A stretch of 64,000 bases of DNA from Chryseobacterium oryctis (lineage in GTDB: Bacteria; Bacteroidota; Bacteroidia; Flavobacteriales; Weeksellaceae), in the NCBI RefSeq assembly GCF_025971925.1, contig NZ_JAPDHV010000010.1, positions 1 to 64,000 on the forward strand, read 5' to 3'. Within the stretch, counting starts at the first letter, position 1. Every line of letters begins with the position of its first letter. The notes beneath the pieces are model-generated. The model did no database searches. It was not told the DNA's origin and saw only the letters and a list, made by a program, of their open reading frames with translations. Of this stretch, positions 35,818-44,674 are shown in pieces. Position numbers and translations under genes: made by a program.

Positions 35818-36969
35818 TTATAAATTTTTGATTTTCAGAGTATTTATTTCATTTTGTAATTTTTCTGTTACTTTGAGTAATGCATCAATTTTTGATTTTT
35901 GCTCATCAATCTCTTTCTGCTGCTCAATAGTATGCAGATAAAGTTCTTCTATTTTTTCTAATGATTGTACAGACAGATCAGTAAGGTTATAAGAATATCC
36001 ATTCTCTGTTTTTTCTAATGCTGTAACAGGAGTTACACCTGGCAAGTGCTTATTTTCCAAAATAAACTTTTCAGTATCGTAAATTGATTTAAATTTATAA
36101 TTTGGCTTTAACGTCGATACTCCTTCTAAATAATCTTCAAAAACATAATCCGGATAAGTAGTTGTTGCTGTAACAATACTTCCACTTACTTTTAATTTTT
36201 CTGTTCCGCTTAAAGTTTGCGGAACACTATAGCCAATACTTAAAGTGTTATTGATGTTGAATCTGCCATCTCCAGCTATTTGAGCTCTTAAAACAGCATT
36301 AGCCCCACCACCAGGACTGGTGCTAAAAATAATTGGTGCTGAAACTGTAGTCTGGTTTGTAGAAAAACTCAAGCCGGTCGCATCATTATCAGCAATAATT
36401 TGTGCTTGACTTTCAGGATATACCTGAAGATGCATACGAGAACTCACCCCATTAGCATTATTATCAGCTGCAGTAAAAACCATGTTTGCATACGACGAAA
36501 GACCTGTTTGGTAAAGTGTCCCAGCTGTCCCGATTTCTGTCTTCTGTGACGCTCCTTGAAAAGTTAATCTATTTCCTCCCAGTGTTACAGTACGATTGCC
36601 TGTAAGCGTTCCATCAGCATTATAAATATTAGCAGCTACTCCCTGAGAAATTTTTTGCCAAACAGAACCATCAAAATAGAAGTAGCCAACCGAAGTCACA
36701 TTCACTGTTTTTGTTGTTGTACTACCCGAAGCTAAAGCTTCAGTTACATAAACGATTGTACCTGTCTGTGCTGCCAAATACAAAGCATCTTTAGCTTTCA
36801 ATTCAGAACCCTTTAGCCTCGGAGCAATAAAACCATCTACTTTTGTTGCATCTGTGGGAAAAGATACAACATCTAAAGTAGCTTTTGGAGTTGGAGTATT
36901 TATACCTACCTGGGAGAACACAATACCGGAACTAAATATAGCTCCTAATAAAATAATCTTTTTTTTCAT
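35818..36969 (-). CDS. Exported tail-fibre-like surface protein
   Basis: A 383-aa protein with a signal peptide (to about residue 19, GIVFS), then the QVGINTPTPKATLDVV start that is common in many Chryseobacterium surface proteins. The middle is rich in Gly, Thr, Ala and Asn, suggesting beta repeats. The C-terminal part has YKFKSIYDTEKFILENKHLPGV, a pattern seen at the end of phage tail-fibre and trimeric-adhesin-like proteins, followed by a coiled coil (about 335-383). No type IX sorting domain is visible. A trimeric cell-surface fibre is likely; its function is unknown. Confidence 0.75.
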   Translation of the reverse strand: MKKKIILLGAIFSSGIVFSQVGINTPTPKATLDVVSFPTDATKVDGFIAPRLKGSELKAKDALYLAAQTGTIVYVTEALASGSTTTKTVNVTSVGYFYFDGSVWQKISQGVAANIYNADGTLTGNRTVTLGGNRLTFQGASQKTEIGTAGTLYQTGLSSYANMVFTAADNNANGVSSRMHLQVYPESQAQIIADNDATGLSFSTNQTTVSAPIIFSTSPGGGANAVLRAQIAGDGRFNINNTLSIGYSVPQTLSGTEKLKVSGSIVTATTTYPDYVFEDYLEGVSTLKPNYKFKSIYDTEKFILENKHLPGVTPVTALEKTENGYSYNLTDLSVQSLEKIEELYLHTIEQQKEIDEQKSKIDALLKVTEKLQNEINTLKIKNL

Positions 36970-38018
36970 TTGTTAAGTTATTTATACTCTGTAAGAAATC
37001 TTAAATGATTTCTCTATATAATTAGAAATAGATTTTTATTTATAAATATCCTTATTTAATTGATTATAAATGAATATCATAAGTCTTTGGAAAAACAATG
37101 TGATATCAATGTTACATCAGTTAAAAGTGAATTAATATTAAAAAGTGAAAGACCTGATAAAATAAATCCGAAAAGAAATTATCATTCTTTTACAGAATTC
37201 CTCTATAAATTTTTGAAAATAGTAAATGAAGTTGTTTCATGTGAATGATTATTTAACAAACATCTATTTTGAATGAGATTCGTAATACTCTCTTAAAATG
37301 CATTTTGTTAATATTAAACTAAAATAAATTCTGTTGAGAAAACATTGTTTTTTACTTCTTTTATTCCTTTATACTTTGACTTCACTATCTCTTTCTTTAT
37401 CATTTATAAAACTTTTATACAGATTATTCAAATGCTAATATAAAGCCGAGAATCAATAGATAAAAATCCTAAATTTTATTAAATTTAAAAATTGATAAAA
37501 ACTATTTCCCTTTTTTAAAACCATACTAATATTTGAGAATGCAAAGCGACGAATTTTTCTAAAAAAAACAAAAAAAACACCTACTTAATATCTACACTTC
37601 ATGATTCACAAATGTATCACAATGATTTACAAAGCATAGTAGCTCTATTGTTTTAAAGATATATTTTACAATTTCTATATTCCTAAAACTAAATAAATAT
37701 ATGAGCTTGTGCTTCTCTGTTTCAACTTATCGTTTTATTTACTTTCAATAGAACATTCAATGCATACATTAAAGACTTTGCATATATCGTATTTAATATT
37801 TTACACTATCATAAGCTAAACAAAAAAAGGGAGAATAATAATGAAGACAAATAATAATTTGATTTTTTTTAACGTAATATAAGCAGATGATTTTTTTTGA
37901 AATAATTGATATAGTCTACAGTATCATTGCAAATAATTTAAGAAAAAATATAGCATTTATACAGTGTTATAAATATCCTAAAAGAATAATTATTTTTTCA
38001 AAAATTATGTAGTATTAT
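36970..38018. other. Gene-poor, very AT-rich stretch
   Basis: About 1.05 kb with no gene that I can support. One 62-codon frame (37060-37248, + strand) has no recognisable domain and no clear start signal, so I left it out. The base composition is even more AT-rich than the surrounding gaps. No terminal repeats or transposase remnants were seen. Confidence 0.6.
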
Positions 38019-38056
38019 CAAAAAAAAAGTCTTTAAATACTAGATTTAAAGACTTT
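38019..38056 (-). terminator. Terminator of the second tRNA-Ser gene
   Basis: AAAGTCTTTAAA (38026-38037) pairs with TTTAAAGACTTT (38045-38056), followed on the - strand by a run of T residues. It differs in sequence from the terminator of the first tRNA-Ser gene. Confidence 0.85.
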
Positions 38057-38083
38057 CTATATTATTTGGTTACTCTAACCTTG

Positions 38084-38168
38084 CGGAGAGTGAGGGATTC
38101 GAACCCCCGGACCTGTTACAGTCAACAGTTTTCAAGACTGCCGCAATCGACCACTCTGCCAACTCTCC
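38084..38168 (-). tRNA. tRNA-Ser (anticodon TGA), second copy
   Basis: Identical over its whole 85 nt to the tRNA-Ser gene at 15700-15784, with the same orientation. It has the same anticodon TGA, long variable arm and G discriminator; CCA is not encoded. The downstream flanks differ, while about 40 bp upstream are nearly identical, so this is a duplicated gene with its leader rather than a short integration repeat. Confidence 0.96.
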
Positions 38169-38202
38169 ATAAACTTCGATGTTATCGTCGTTTTCAGTGG
38201 TG

Positions 38203-38232
38203 CAAATATAGAACCTTTTTCATTTTCCACAA
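38203..38232 (-). promoter_or_regulatory. Flavobacterial promoter of the second tRNA-Ser gene
   Basis: On the - strand TTG (38232-38230), 19 bp, TATATTTG (38210-38203), an exact consensus match. The spacer differs from that of the first copy, but both boxes and the leader are kept. Confidence 0.8.
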
Positions 38233-38320
38233 AATATTTTTAAACATTTTTTAACTAAAATTAATAATTAACTAAAAATCAAGCCAATTATTTTCATTGT
38301 TATCTATAAATTTACTGCAT

Positions 38321-38349
38321 AAAAAAACACACCCTTATTGGATGTGTTT
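38321..38349 (-). terminator. Terminator of trxB
   Basis: AAACACA (38325-38331) pairs with TGTGTTT (38343-38349), and seven T residues follow on the - strand. It lies 24 bp after the trxB stop. Confidence 0.8.
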
Positions 38350-38372
38350 ATATATTTACTATAAAGTTAATA

Positions 38373-39314
38373 TTAATGTAATTCGGCTAAATATTTTTCT
38401 GCATCCATTGCTGCCATACATCCGCTTCCTGCTGCAGTAATAGCCTGTCTGTAGATATGATCCTGAACATCTCCTGCTGCAAAAACCCCTGGAAGATTTG
38501 TTCTCGAAGAACCTTTTTCTGTTACGATATATCCGTTTTCATCCAAATCAATTTGACCAACGAAAATATCTGTATTTGGTTTGTGACCAATTGCAATAAA
38601 AATCCCGTGAACATCAATTGTAGATTTTTCCTGAGTCTGATTATTGATAACAACAGCTATTTCTACCAAATTGTTTTCTCCTTCAATGCCTATCAATTCA
38701 TGATGAAATTTCACCTCAATATTAGGAGTATTCTCAACTCTATGAACCATTGCTTTTGAAGCTCTGAACTCTCCTTTTCTTACCAACATTGTAACTTTAT
38801 TGCATAATTTTGAAAGGTAAGTTGCCTCTTCTGCTGCTGTATCCCCTGCTCCTACAACCACAACATCTTTGCCTCTGTAGAAAAATCCGTCGCAAGTAGC
38901 ACATGCAGAAACACCACCTCCGTTATATTTTTTTTCGTCATCAAGACCTAAATATTTTGCGGTGGCACCTGTAGAAATTATTACCGATTTGGCAAAAATT
39001 TCTTTGTTTCCCGCATATAATTTATGAATACCTCCTACTTCTTTAGAAAATTCAACTTTAGTGATCATTTCATAATGCACTTTTGTATCGAATCTTTCAG
39101 CTTGTTTCTGCAAATCCATCATCATTTCCGGACCTGTAATTCCTGTAGGATATCCCGGGAAATTATCAACTTCAGTAGTGGTAGTCAATTGTCCGCCCGG
39201 CTCCAAACCTGTATACAATTCTGGTTTTAAATCTGCTCTTGCTGCATAAATAGCTGCTGTAAAGCCAGAAGGTCCCGATCCAATGATTACACAATCTAAA
39301 ATGTTTTGCTCCAT
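38373..39314 (-). CDS. trxB: Thioredoxin-disulfide reductase (TrxB)
   Basis: A 313-aa low-molecular-weight flavoprotein that passes electrons from NADPH to thioredoxin. The FAD motif GSGPSGFTAAIYAAR (12-26), the redox pair CATCDG (about 136-141), the NADP motif GAGDTAAEEA and the C-terminal FAD motif GVFAAGDVQDHIYRQA are all intact. Length is standard. It is a single gene with its own terminator. Confidence 0.97.
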   Translation of the reverse strand: MEQNILDCVIIGSGPSGFTAAIYAARADLKPELYTGLEPGGQLTTTTEVDNFPGYPTGITGPEMMMDLQKQAERFDTKVHYEMITKVEFSKEVGGIHKLYAGNKEIFAKSVIISTGATAKYLGLDDEKKYNGGGVSACATCDGFFYRGKDVVVVGAGDTAAEEATYLSKLCNKVTMLVRKGEFRASKAMVHRVENTPNIEVKFHHELIGIEGENNLVEIAVVINNQTQEKSTIDVHGIFIAIGHKPNTDIFVGQIDLDENGYIVTEKGSSRTNLPGVFAAGDVQDHIYRQAITAAGSGCMAAMDAEKYLAELH

Positions 39315-39483
39315 ATTTTGCTTTTCTAAAGATTATAAAATTAACGACCGCTAATTTCGTGATTTTTACTATTTATTTAAATTTATTTTAATGATACTTG
39401 TCAATACTAAATATAGGTGAAAGTTATAAATTAGAAATTAAGAATTGAAAAACTGCAATAATCATTAATAACTTATAACTAAA

Positions 39484-40521
39484 TTACACCTTCATTTTAA
39501 TCTTATCAACATTGATAATCTTATAAACCAATTCTTTAATCAACTCTGCCTCACTCATATTTACAGCTCCTAATCCCTTACCTTTCATATCAAACTCTCT
39601 TAAAATCGAGATAACTCTTGTTGCGTGTTTTAGAGGATAAAGCCTTGCTGATTCCGCATAATCTTTAATAAAATAAGGATTAATACCCATCTGAGAAGCA
39701 ATAACCTGAGGAGATTGGCCAATCATTGTATTATAAATAATGACATTGGAAAAATAATTGTACAAACTCGCCAACATCATCACAAAAGGATTATTTTTAG
39801 GATTTTTACCCATAAAATGGGCTATTTTAAATGCTGCATTTGCATTTTTAGTACCTAAAGCTTTCTGTAATTCAAAAACATTGTATTCTTTGCTGATTCC
39901 GATATGGTTTTCTACAATCGTTCCGTCTAAAACCTCTCCTTCTTTCAGAATAATTTTTAGCTTATTTAGCTCATTCGCAATTCTTGAAAGATCATTTCCA
40001 AGATATTCTGCCAACAAATGCGAGATATTTGGTGCGGTTTTTATTCCTAAAGAAATACACTCATCAGAAATCCATTTTGGAAGATTATTTTCTTTAATGG
40101 ATTCACTCAAAAATAATGAACCTATTTTGTCTAAAGATTTAGTAACCTTTTTTCTACTGTCTAATTTCTTATGTTTATGGGCAAAAACCAAAACCGTCGA
40201 CGAAACTGGATTTTCAACATAACCTTCAAGAGCTTTTGTTTCAGGTTCATTCAATTTTAAATCCTGAGCTTCTTTTACAATAATTACCTGCTTATCACCC
40301 ATCATCGGAAATTGTCTCGCCAAAGACAAAACTTCCTGATAAGTAGTATCTTTTCCGTAGACAACAGTTTGGTTGAATGCTTTTTCATCTTCATTCAAAA
40401 AGTCGTGTTCAAGAGCTTTTACAGCAAGATCAATAAAGTAGGGTTCTTCTCCGTGGAAAAAATAAATAGGTAAAACTTCTTTATTTTTAATATTTTTGAG
40501 GATTAAATCTAATTCTTTCAT
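39484..40521 (-). CDS. holA: DNA polymerase III delta subunit (HolA)
   Basis: A 345-aa clamp-loader delta subunit. The start (LDLILKNIKNKEVLPIYFFHGEEPYFIDLAV) and the internal LLAEYLGNDLSRIANELNKL are family signatures, followed by the helical collar domain at about 210-335. It opens the sliding clamp in the clamp-loader complex. Its start codon is only 9 bp from the start of the divergent nuclease-domain gene, so the promoters of both must overlap coding sequence. Confidence 0.92.
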   Translation of the reverse strand: MKELDLILKNIKNKEVLPIYFFHGEEPYFIDLAVKALEHDFLNEDEKAFNQTVVYGKDTTYQEVLSLARQFPMMGDKQVIIVKEAQDLKLNEPETKALEGYVENPVSSTVLVFAHKHKKLDSRKKVTKSLDKIGSLFLSESIKENNLPKWISDECISLGIKTAPNISHLLAEYLGNDLSRIANELNKLKIILKEGEVLDGTIVENHIGISKEYNVFELQKALGTKNANAAFKIAHFMGKNPKNNPFVMMLASLYNYFSNVIIYNTMIGQSPQVIASQMGINPYFIKDYAESARLYPLKHATRVISILREFDMKGKGLGAVNMSEAELIKELVYKIINVDKIKMKV

Positions 40522-40530
40522 CTTATATTA

Positions 40531-40959
40531 ATGGAACTTCCAAAACTGAATTTTCAGGAAACTTTTGATTTTAAATTCAAGAAAGACAAAGATAAGTTTT
40601 TTATTTATGACTTGGTTCGTAAAACTTACCTTTTGCTCACTCCTGAAGAATGGGTGCGTCAGCACTGGATTCATTATTATCTTACCGTGAAATCCTACTC
40701 TACATCTGCTTTAATTACAGAAAAAAAGATAGTTTTAAATGGTTTAACAAAAAGAATAGACCTGTTGGTTACAGAAAAAACAGAACCTAAAATTTTGATT
40801 GAATGCAAAGCTCCGCACATTAAACTTACTGAAAAAACTTTTGAACAAACAGCAAGATACAACTCAATCATAGGAGCTAAAGAAATCATTTTGACAAATG
40901 GTTTACAACACATTAATGCATATTTCGAGGATGGTCAATATCAATTCTACAAGCAATAA
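40531..40959 (+). CDS. Stand-alone HsdR N-terminal nuclease-fold protein
   Basis: A 142-aa protein carrying only the N-terminal nuclease-like domain of type I restriction R subunits. The PD-(D/E)xK core is visible as RIDLLV (Asp near 77) and ILIECKAP (Glu/Lys near 91-93), with a downstream QTARYNSIIGA motif. No helicase domain, modification or specificity gene lies nearby, so it is not part of a restriction system here. It is divergent from holA with a 9-bp gap, an arrangement that suggests a housekeeping DNA-repair or replication-linked role; this is inference. Confidence 0.85.
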   Translation: MELPKLNFQETFDFKFKKDKDKFFIYDLVRKTYLLLTPEEWVRQHWIHYYLTVKSYSTSALITEKKIVLNGLTKRIDLLVTEKTEPKILIECKAPHIKLTEKTFEQTARYNSIIGAKEIILTNGLQHINAYFEDGQYQFYKQ

Positions 40960-41119
40960 TTCTTCCTTTTCTATCTAAAAAAAATCCGAATTTCTTTATA
41001 TGAACTTTATATTTTCAGAATATTAAAGTTTTAATAATTTGTGTCAATTTAGATTTTCAAATGAAAAACTTGTATGAATTTTGCTGTTTAAATCGCTCAA
41101 TAAAATTATAAATTTCAAT

Positions 41120-41734
41120 ATGAAAATTAAAAATATCATTTTCGATTTTGGAGGAGTTTTAATGGATTGGAATCCTAGATATTTTTTCAAAGATTATTTC
41201 AATGACGATGAAAAAATGGAATATTTCTTAACTCACATCGCTACACAAGAATGGAATGAAGAACAAGACAGAAGAAGAAGCCTTGCAGAAGGCACAGCAA
41301 TACAAGTTGAGAAATTTCCTGAATGGGAAAAAGAAATCAGAGCTTATTATGACAATTGGACAACCATGTTGAGAAGCGATATTCCTCAAAATGTAGAAGT
41401 ATTGCAAAAGCTAGGAAAAACAGATTATCAACTATTTGGACTTACCAATTGGTCGGCAGAAACTTTTCCGTACGCATTAGAAAATTATGATTTTTTCCAA
41501 TTATTCGATGGGAAAATTGTGGTTTCAGGAGCTGAAAAACTAATCAAACCAGATCCTAAAATTTGGTATGTTCTTTTAGATAGATATAACATTCAGGCTA
41601 ACGAATCTATTTTCATTGATGATAATTTCAAGAATATCGAAGTAGCTAATTCTTTAGGATTTAAAACAATACACATCAAACCTGACACAAATTTAGAACA
41701 AGAATTAAGAGATCTGGGAATAAAATTTAACTAA
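41120..41734 (+). CDS. HAD-family hydrolase (subfamily IA)
   Basis: A 204-aa phosphatase or dehalogenase-like protein. Motif I is IIFDFGGVLMDW, motif II LFGLTNWS, motif III Lys in LIKPDPKIW, and motif IV FIDDNFKN. The cap domain lies at about 15-85. I chose the ATG at 41120, which gives the usual MKIKNIIFDFGG start; an in-frame TTG 39 bp upstream is less likely. The substrate is unknown; close relatives act on small phosphosugars or nucleotides. Confidence 0.9.
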   Translation: MKIKNIIFDFGGVLMDWNPRYFFKDYFNDDEKMEYFLTHIATQEWNEEQDRRRSLAEGTAIQVEKFPEWEKEIRAYYDNWTTMLRSDIPQNVEVLQKLGKTDYQLFGLTNWSAETFPYALENYDFFQLFDGKIVVSGAEKLIKPDPKIWYVLLDRYNIQANESIFIDDNFKNIEVANSLGFKTIHIKPDTNLEQELRDLGIKFN

Positions 41735-41774
41735 TAATTTTTATTCCTATTTTTATATCTAAATAATTTACCAT

Positions 41775-42518
41775 ATGATACGTTCAATTTTATTTTCAGC
41801 ATTTTTACTGGCTTCAGGAAGTATTTTCAGCCAAAATCTTAAAACTGTTTCTTATCAAGACGGAACGCAAAAATTGAATGGTCTTATTACCTCCAATTCA
41901 GGAAAAAAGCTTCCTGGAGTTTTAATTCTTCCAGCCTGGAAAGGAATTGATGAAGAAGCTAAAACAGCAGCTAAAGAGCTTGAAAAGGAAGGTTATATTG
42001 CTTTTATTGCAGATATTTATGGTGAAGGAAATATCCCTACGGATAATGCTTCAGCAAGTAAATCGGCAGGATTTTACAAGCAAAATTATGAAGCTTATCA
42101 AAAAAGAATTTCTTTAGCTTTAGAACAATTGAAAAAAAACGGTGCTGTTTCTAATAAAATAGCAGTTATTGGGTATTGTTTCGGAGGAACCGGAGCATTA
42201 GAAACAGCCAGAGGAAATTTACCCATTGCAGGTGTTGTTTCTATTCATGGAAGTTTAGCAAAAGACCCAACAAGAAAAAACGAAACTCTAACAACCAAAA
42301 TATTGGTTGAACATCCTGCGGATGACCAAAGTGTCTCTAAAGAAGATTATGATAATCTTGTAAAAGAAATGAATGAAGGCAAAGCAGACTGGCAAATTAT
42401 CACTTATGCCAATTCAAAATATACCTTTACTAATCCCCAATCTCCTGATTATAATGAAGTAATGGCAAAAAGAGCATGGAATCACACATTGATGTTCCTG
42501 AAAGAAATAATTAAATAA
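41775..42518 (+). CDS. Exported dienelactone hydrolase-family protein
   Basis: A 247-aa alpha/beta hydrolase with a signal peptide ending GSIFSQ (about 19). The nucleophile elbow GYCFGGTGALE carries Cys rather than Ser, as in dienelactone hydrolases. The acid is in VEHPADDQSV and the His in RAWNHTLMF. The periplasmic location is unlike the cytoplasmic catabolic enzymes. The substrate is unknown. It lies 40 bp after the HAD gene and may share its transcript. Confidence 0.9.
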   Translation: MIRSILFSAFLLASGSIFSQNLKTVSYQDGTQKLNGLITSNSGKKLPGVLILPAWKGIDEEAKTAAKELEKEGYIAFIADIYGEGNIPTDNASASKSAGFYKQNYEAYQKRISLALEQLKKNGAVSNKIAVIGYCFGGTGALETARGNLPIAGVVSIHGSLAKDPTRKNETLTTKILVEHPADDQSVSKEDYDNLVKEMNEGKADWQIITYANSKYTFTNPQSPDYNEVMAKRAWNHTLMFLKEIIK

Positions 42519-42534
42519 TGCAACAATTTATCAG

Positions 42535-42581
42535 TATACCAATGTAACAATCTTTTTTATCTTAATTATTACATTGGTATA
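42535..42581. terminator. Inverted repeat between convergent genes
   Basis: A perfect 13-bp stem, TATACCAATGTAA (42535-42547) with its complement (42569-42581). It lies between the stops of the dienelactone hydrolase and cupin genes and probably ends both transcripts. Confidence 0.5.
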
Positions 42582-42593
42582 TTACATATCAAC

Positions 42594-42956
42594 CTATCCT
42601 TCTTCCCTGTTCACTAAATCCATCGAAAATGCAGGAAGACAAATTGCAACATATTCACAATTTTCAGAAAAAGGATTACTATAACGTACTCTTGCTCCTT
42701 TTTCAACCAGGATACTTTGTCCTTTTTCCAGAACAACTATTTCTCCGTCTATTTCAAATTGCTTTTTTCCTGAAATAATAATGGTAAACTCATCAAACTG
42801 AGGTGTTTGGTGAGGCTCACTCCAATTAGGCGGAGCAACCATATGAGCGATTGAAATATTAGAGTTTTGAGTTGAATTTCCCCAATGTTCTTCAATTAAC
42901 TTTCCGTCTGTTGTAGGAACTACAAAAGGTGATTTTTGGATTTTATATTTTTTCAT
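42594..42956 (-). CDS. Small cupin-domain protein
   Basis: A 120-aa single-domain cupin. The barrel runs from about 40 to 110, with HQTPQFDEFTIIISGKKQFEID as the first cupin motif and VEKGARVRYSNPF as the second. The ATG at 42956 lies one base after the stop of the acetyltransferase gene; a longer frame would overlap that gene by about 95 bp. Cupins of this size bind a metal or small sugar/acid ligand. The function is unknown. Confidence 0.82.
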   Translation of the reverse strand: MKKYKIQKSPFVVPTTDGKLIEEHWGNSTQNSNISIAHMVAPPNWSEPHQTPQFDEFTIIISGKKQFEIDGEIVVLEKGQSILVEKGARVRYSNPFSENCEYVAICLPAFSMDLVNREEG

Positions 42957-42957
42957 A

Positions 42958-43482
42958 TTAATGATTCTCTTTTTTGATTTGGTAAACAAAATTTGTTCGC
43001 GTTGGCTCATTGTAATAAGCAACTTCTTCTTCGGCAATTTTTTCTCCACCAATTCTCTCTAATGCGATTTGAGAACGTAGATTATCTTTCCCAATATGAA
43101 AGTGAACTGTATCAACAAATTGGAAAATATAGTCAAGCATTAATTTTTTAATTTGTGGGTTAATTCCTTTTCCCCAAGATTGGGTTCCGTAGAAGGTATA
43201 ACCGATGAAAATACTGTTTTTCTCTTCATCAAAATTATAAAAACGGGTACTTCCCAAAACATTTCCGGTTGCTTTTTCAATAATTTTAAAAGCACCTTGG
43301 CTTTCCATTGCTCCTCTGAAAAAACCTTCAAAAACTTCTCGTTGATAACGGTCTGGGTTAGGATGTTGTTCCCAAACTTTTGGGTTAGAGGCTACTTCAT
43401 ACAAAGACTCAAAATCCCCTTGCTGTAAGGGGATTAATTGATATTCCTGATTTTCTAAGATAGGTTGAATAGAAAAATTCAT
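42958..43482 (-). CDS. GNAT-family N-acetyltransferase
   Basis: A 174-aa acetyltransferase of the RimJ/RimL-like type. LIPLQQGDFESLYEVASNPKVWEQHPNPDRY is represented at the N-terminus, then GSTRFYNFDEEKNSIFIGYTF, and the acetyl-CoA-binding region near QSWGKGINPQIKKLMLDYIF, ending VYQIKKE. The acceptor is unknown, perhaps a protein N-terminus or an amino sugar. It is tightly linked to the downstream cupin gene (1 bp gap) and follows the DUF2911 gene by 3 bp. Confidence 0.86.
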   Translation of the reverse strand: MNFSIQPILENQEYQLIPLQQGDFESLYEVASNPKVWEQHPNPDRYQREVFEGFFRGAMESQGAFKIIEKATGNVLGSTRFYNFDEEKNSIFIGYTFYGTQSWGKGINPQIKKLMLDYIFQFVDTVHFHIGKDNLRSQIALERIGGEKIAEEEVAYYNEPTRTNFVYQIKKENH

Positions 43483-43485
43483 TTC

Positions 43486-44091
43486 TTAACTTTTTGCTTT
43501 TGCAGCGTCAGACTCTATTTTTTTAATTTCTTTCAATTTATCTGAAATTTTGATAACAGCATCTATTTTTGATGGTTTCAAAGGAACTTCAGCCTGAGCA
43601 TAATCCCATTTCAATACAAGATTTGCATTATTTTCATCAGTTGGGTTTAATGTAATTTCAAACCACTCTTGTTTATCCGTTAATGTATTTACAGGTACAG
43701 TAACATCCACAACATCCTGTTTTGGGTCATAAGTATAAGCACCCCACTGTTGGAAATCTTTATTTAGAATAACTTTCCATTCTTTCTCTGTTGGAACAAT
43801 AAAAAGTCCGTAAGTTCCTGCAGGAACTACTTTTCCACCGAAGTTAACAGATTGTCCGAATGTAATTTTTGTAGATGAATTTGCTCCCGCTCTCCAAACT
43901 TGTCCGTAAGGAACCAATTCACCAAAAATTTTGCGTCCTTTCACTCCCGGTCTTCCATAGTCAATTTTAATTTTTGACATTGAAAATTGTTGTTCAACAA
44001 TCTGACGAGGACTTGCCGCTGGTACAGAATAATCTTGTGCTAAACCTAAAGCCGAAGCTGATATACAAACTGCAATTAAAAACTTTTTCAC
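43486..44091 (-). CDS. DUF2911 exported protein
   Basis: A 201-aa protein with a signal peptide and one DUF2911 domain (about 25-165: SPRQIVEQQFSMSKIKIDYGRPGVKGR is its start; KIFGELVPYGQVWRAGAN follows). I chose the GTG at 44091, which gives a typical MKKFLIAVCISASALGLAQ leader; a longer frame runs upstream but has no leader and enters the ogt gene. DUF2911 proteins are common in Bacteroidota, and their function is unknown. It lies 28 bp downstream of ogt in the same direction. Confidence 0.85.
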   Translation of the reverse strand: MKKFLIAVCISASALGLAQDYSVPAASPRQIVEQQFSMSKIKIDYGRPGVKGRKIFGELVPYGQVWRAGANSSTKITFGQSVNFGGKVVPAGTYGLFIVPTEKEWKVILNKDFQQWGAYTYDPKQDVVDVTVPVNTLTDKQEWFEITLNPTDENNANLVLKWDYAQAEVPLKPSKIDAVIKISDKLKEIKKIESDAAKAKS

Positions 44092-44119
44092 TTTTAAATT
44101 TTTGTTTAAAATTACAAAA

Positions 44120-44632
44120 TCAAAATAAAATAGCCTTCTCCAATTCCAATAATTTTTGTTTTCTCCAGATTCCTCCTGCATATCCTATCAATTCTCCATT
44201 TGAACCGATAACTCTATGACACGGAATTAAAATTGCAATTTTATTGATGCCGTTTGCTGTTCCTACTGCGCGAATTGCTTTTGGGTTTCCTAGAATTTCA
44301 GATTGTTGTTTATAGGTTCTTGTTTCACCTAACGGAATTTCTCTTAAGAGTTGCCAAACTTTCTTCTGAAAATCAGTTCCGGTAATAAATAAAGGTGTTT
44401 GGAATGTATTTCTTTTACCTTCAAAATATTCTGCCAATTCGATTTCCAATTGCTTGAAATGAGGATGATTTCCTTCTACAATTTCAGCATTTAAAGTTGT
44501 GGATAAAGATTGTAGCTGTTTTACAATATTTTTTCTGTCTGTAAACTCCAATAAGCAAATTCCTTCATCGACAGAACAGGCAAACATTTCTCCGAGAGGA
44601 GTTGCTATGGTTTTACGATATATAATTTCCAT
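44120..44632 (-). CDS. ogt: Methylated-DNA-[protein]-cysteine S-methyltransferase
   Basis: A 170-aa suicide DNA-repair protein that removes alkyl groups from O6-guanine. The active-site motif IPCHRVIG (Cys about 136) is present, with the helix-turn-helix recognition part TYKQQSEILGNPKAIRAVG before it and YAGGIWRKQKLLELE after. Length and absence of an Ada N-terminal domain fit Ogt. The neighbours do not add to the function. Confidence 0.94.
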   Translation of the reverse strand: MEIIYRKTIATPLGEMFACSVDEGICLLEFTDRKNIVKQLQSLSTTLNAEIVEGNHPHFKQLEIELAEYFEGKRNTFQTPLFITGTDFQKKVWQLLREIPLGETRTYKQQSEILGNPKAIRAVGTANGINKIAILIPCHRVIGSNGELIGYAGGIWRKQKLLELEKAILF

Positions 44633-44674
44633 TCCAATAAAATTAAATAAAAATTATATGCCCTACTCTAAAAT

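Noticed and set aside
37060..37248. Possible 62-aa protein in the gene-poor stretch
   Set aside because: No domain, no promoter or start signal seen, and isolated; chance frame.
15700..38168. Genomic island bounded by tRNA att sites
   Set aside because: No integrase gene is present, the tRNA copies are full length, and the homology runs into the upstream promoter side rather than the 3' side. Content is mostly metabolic and regulatory genes of normal composition.
38066..38254. 62-codon frame over the second tRNA-Ser gene
   Set aside because: It is the antisense of the tRNA and its leader.
40531..40959. Type I restriction-modification locus
   Set aside because: Only the HsdR N-terminal fold is present; no helicase, HsdM or HsdS genes lie nearby.
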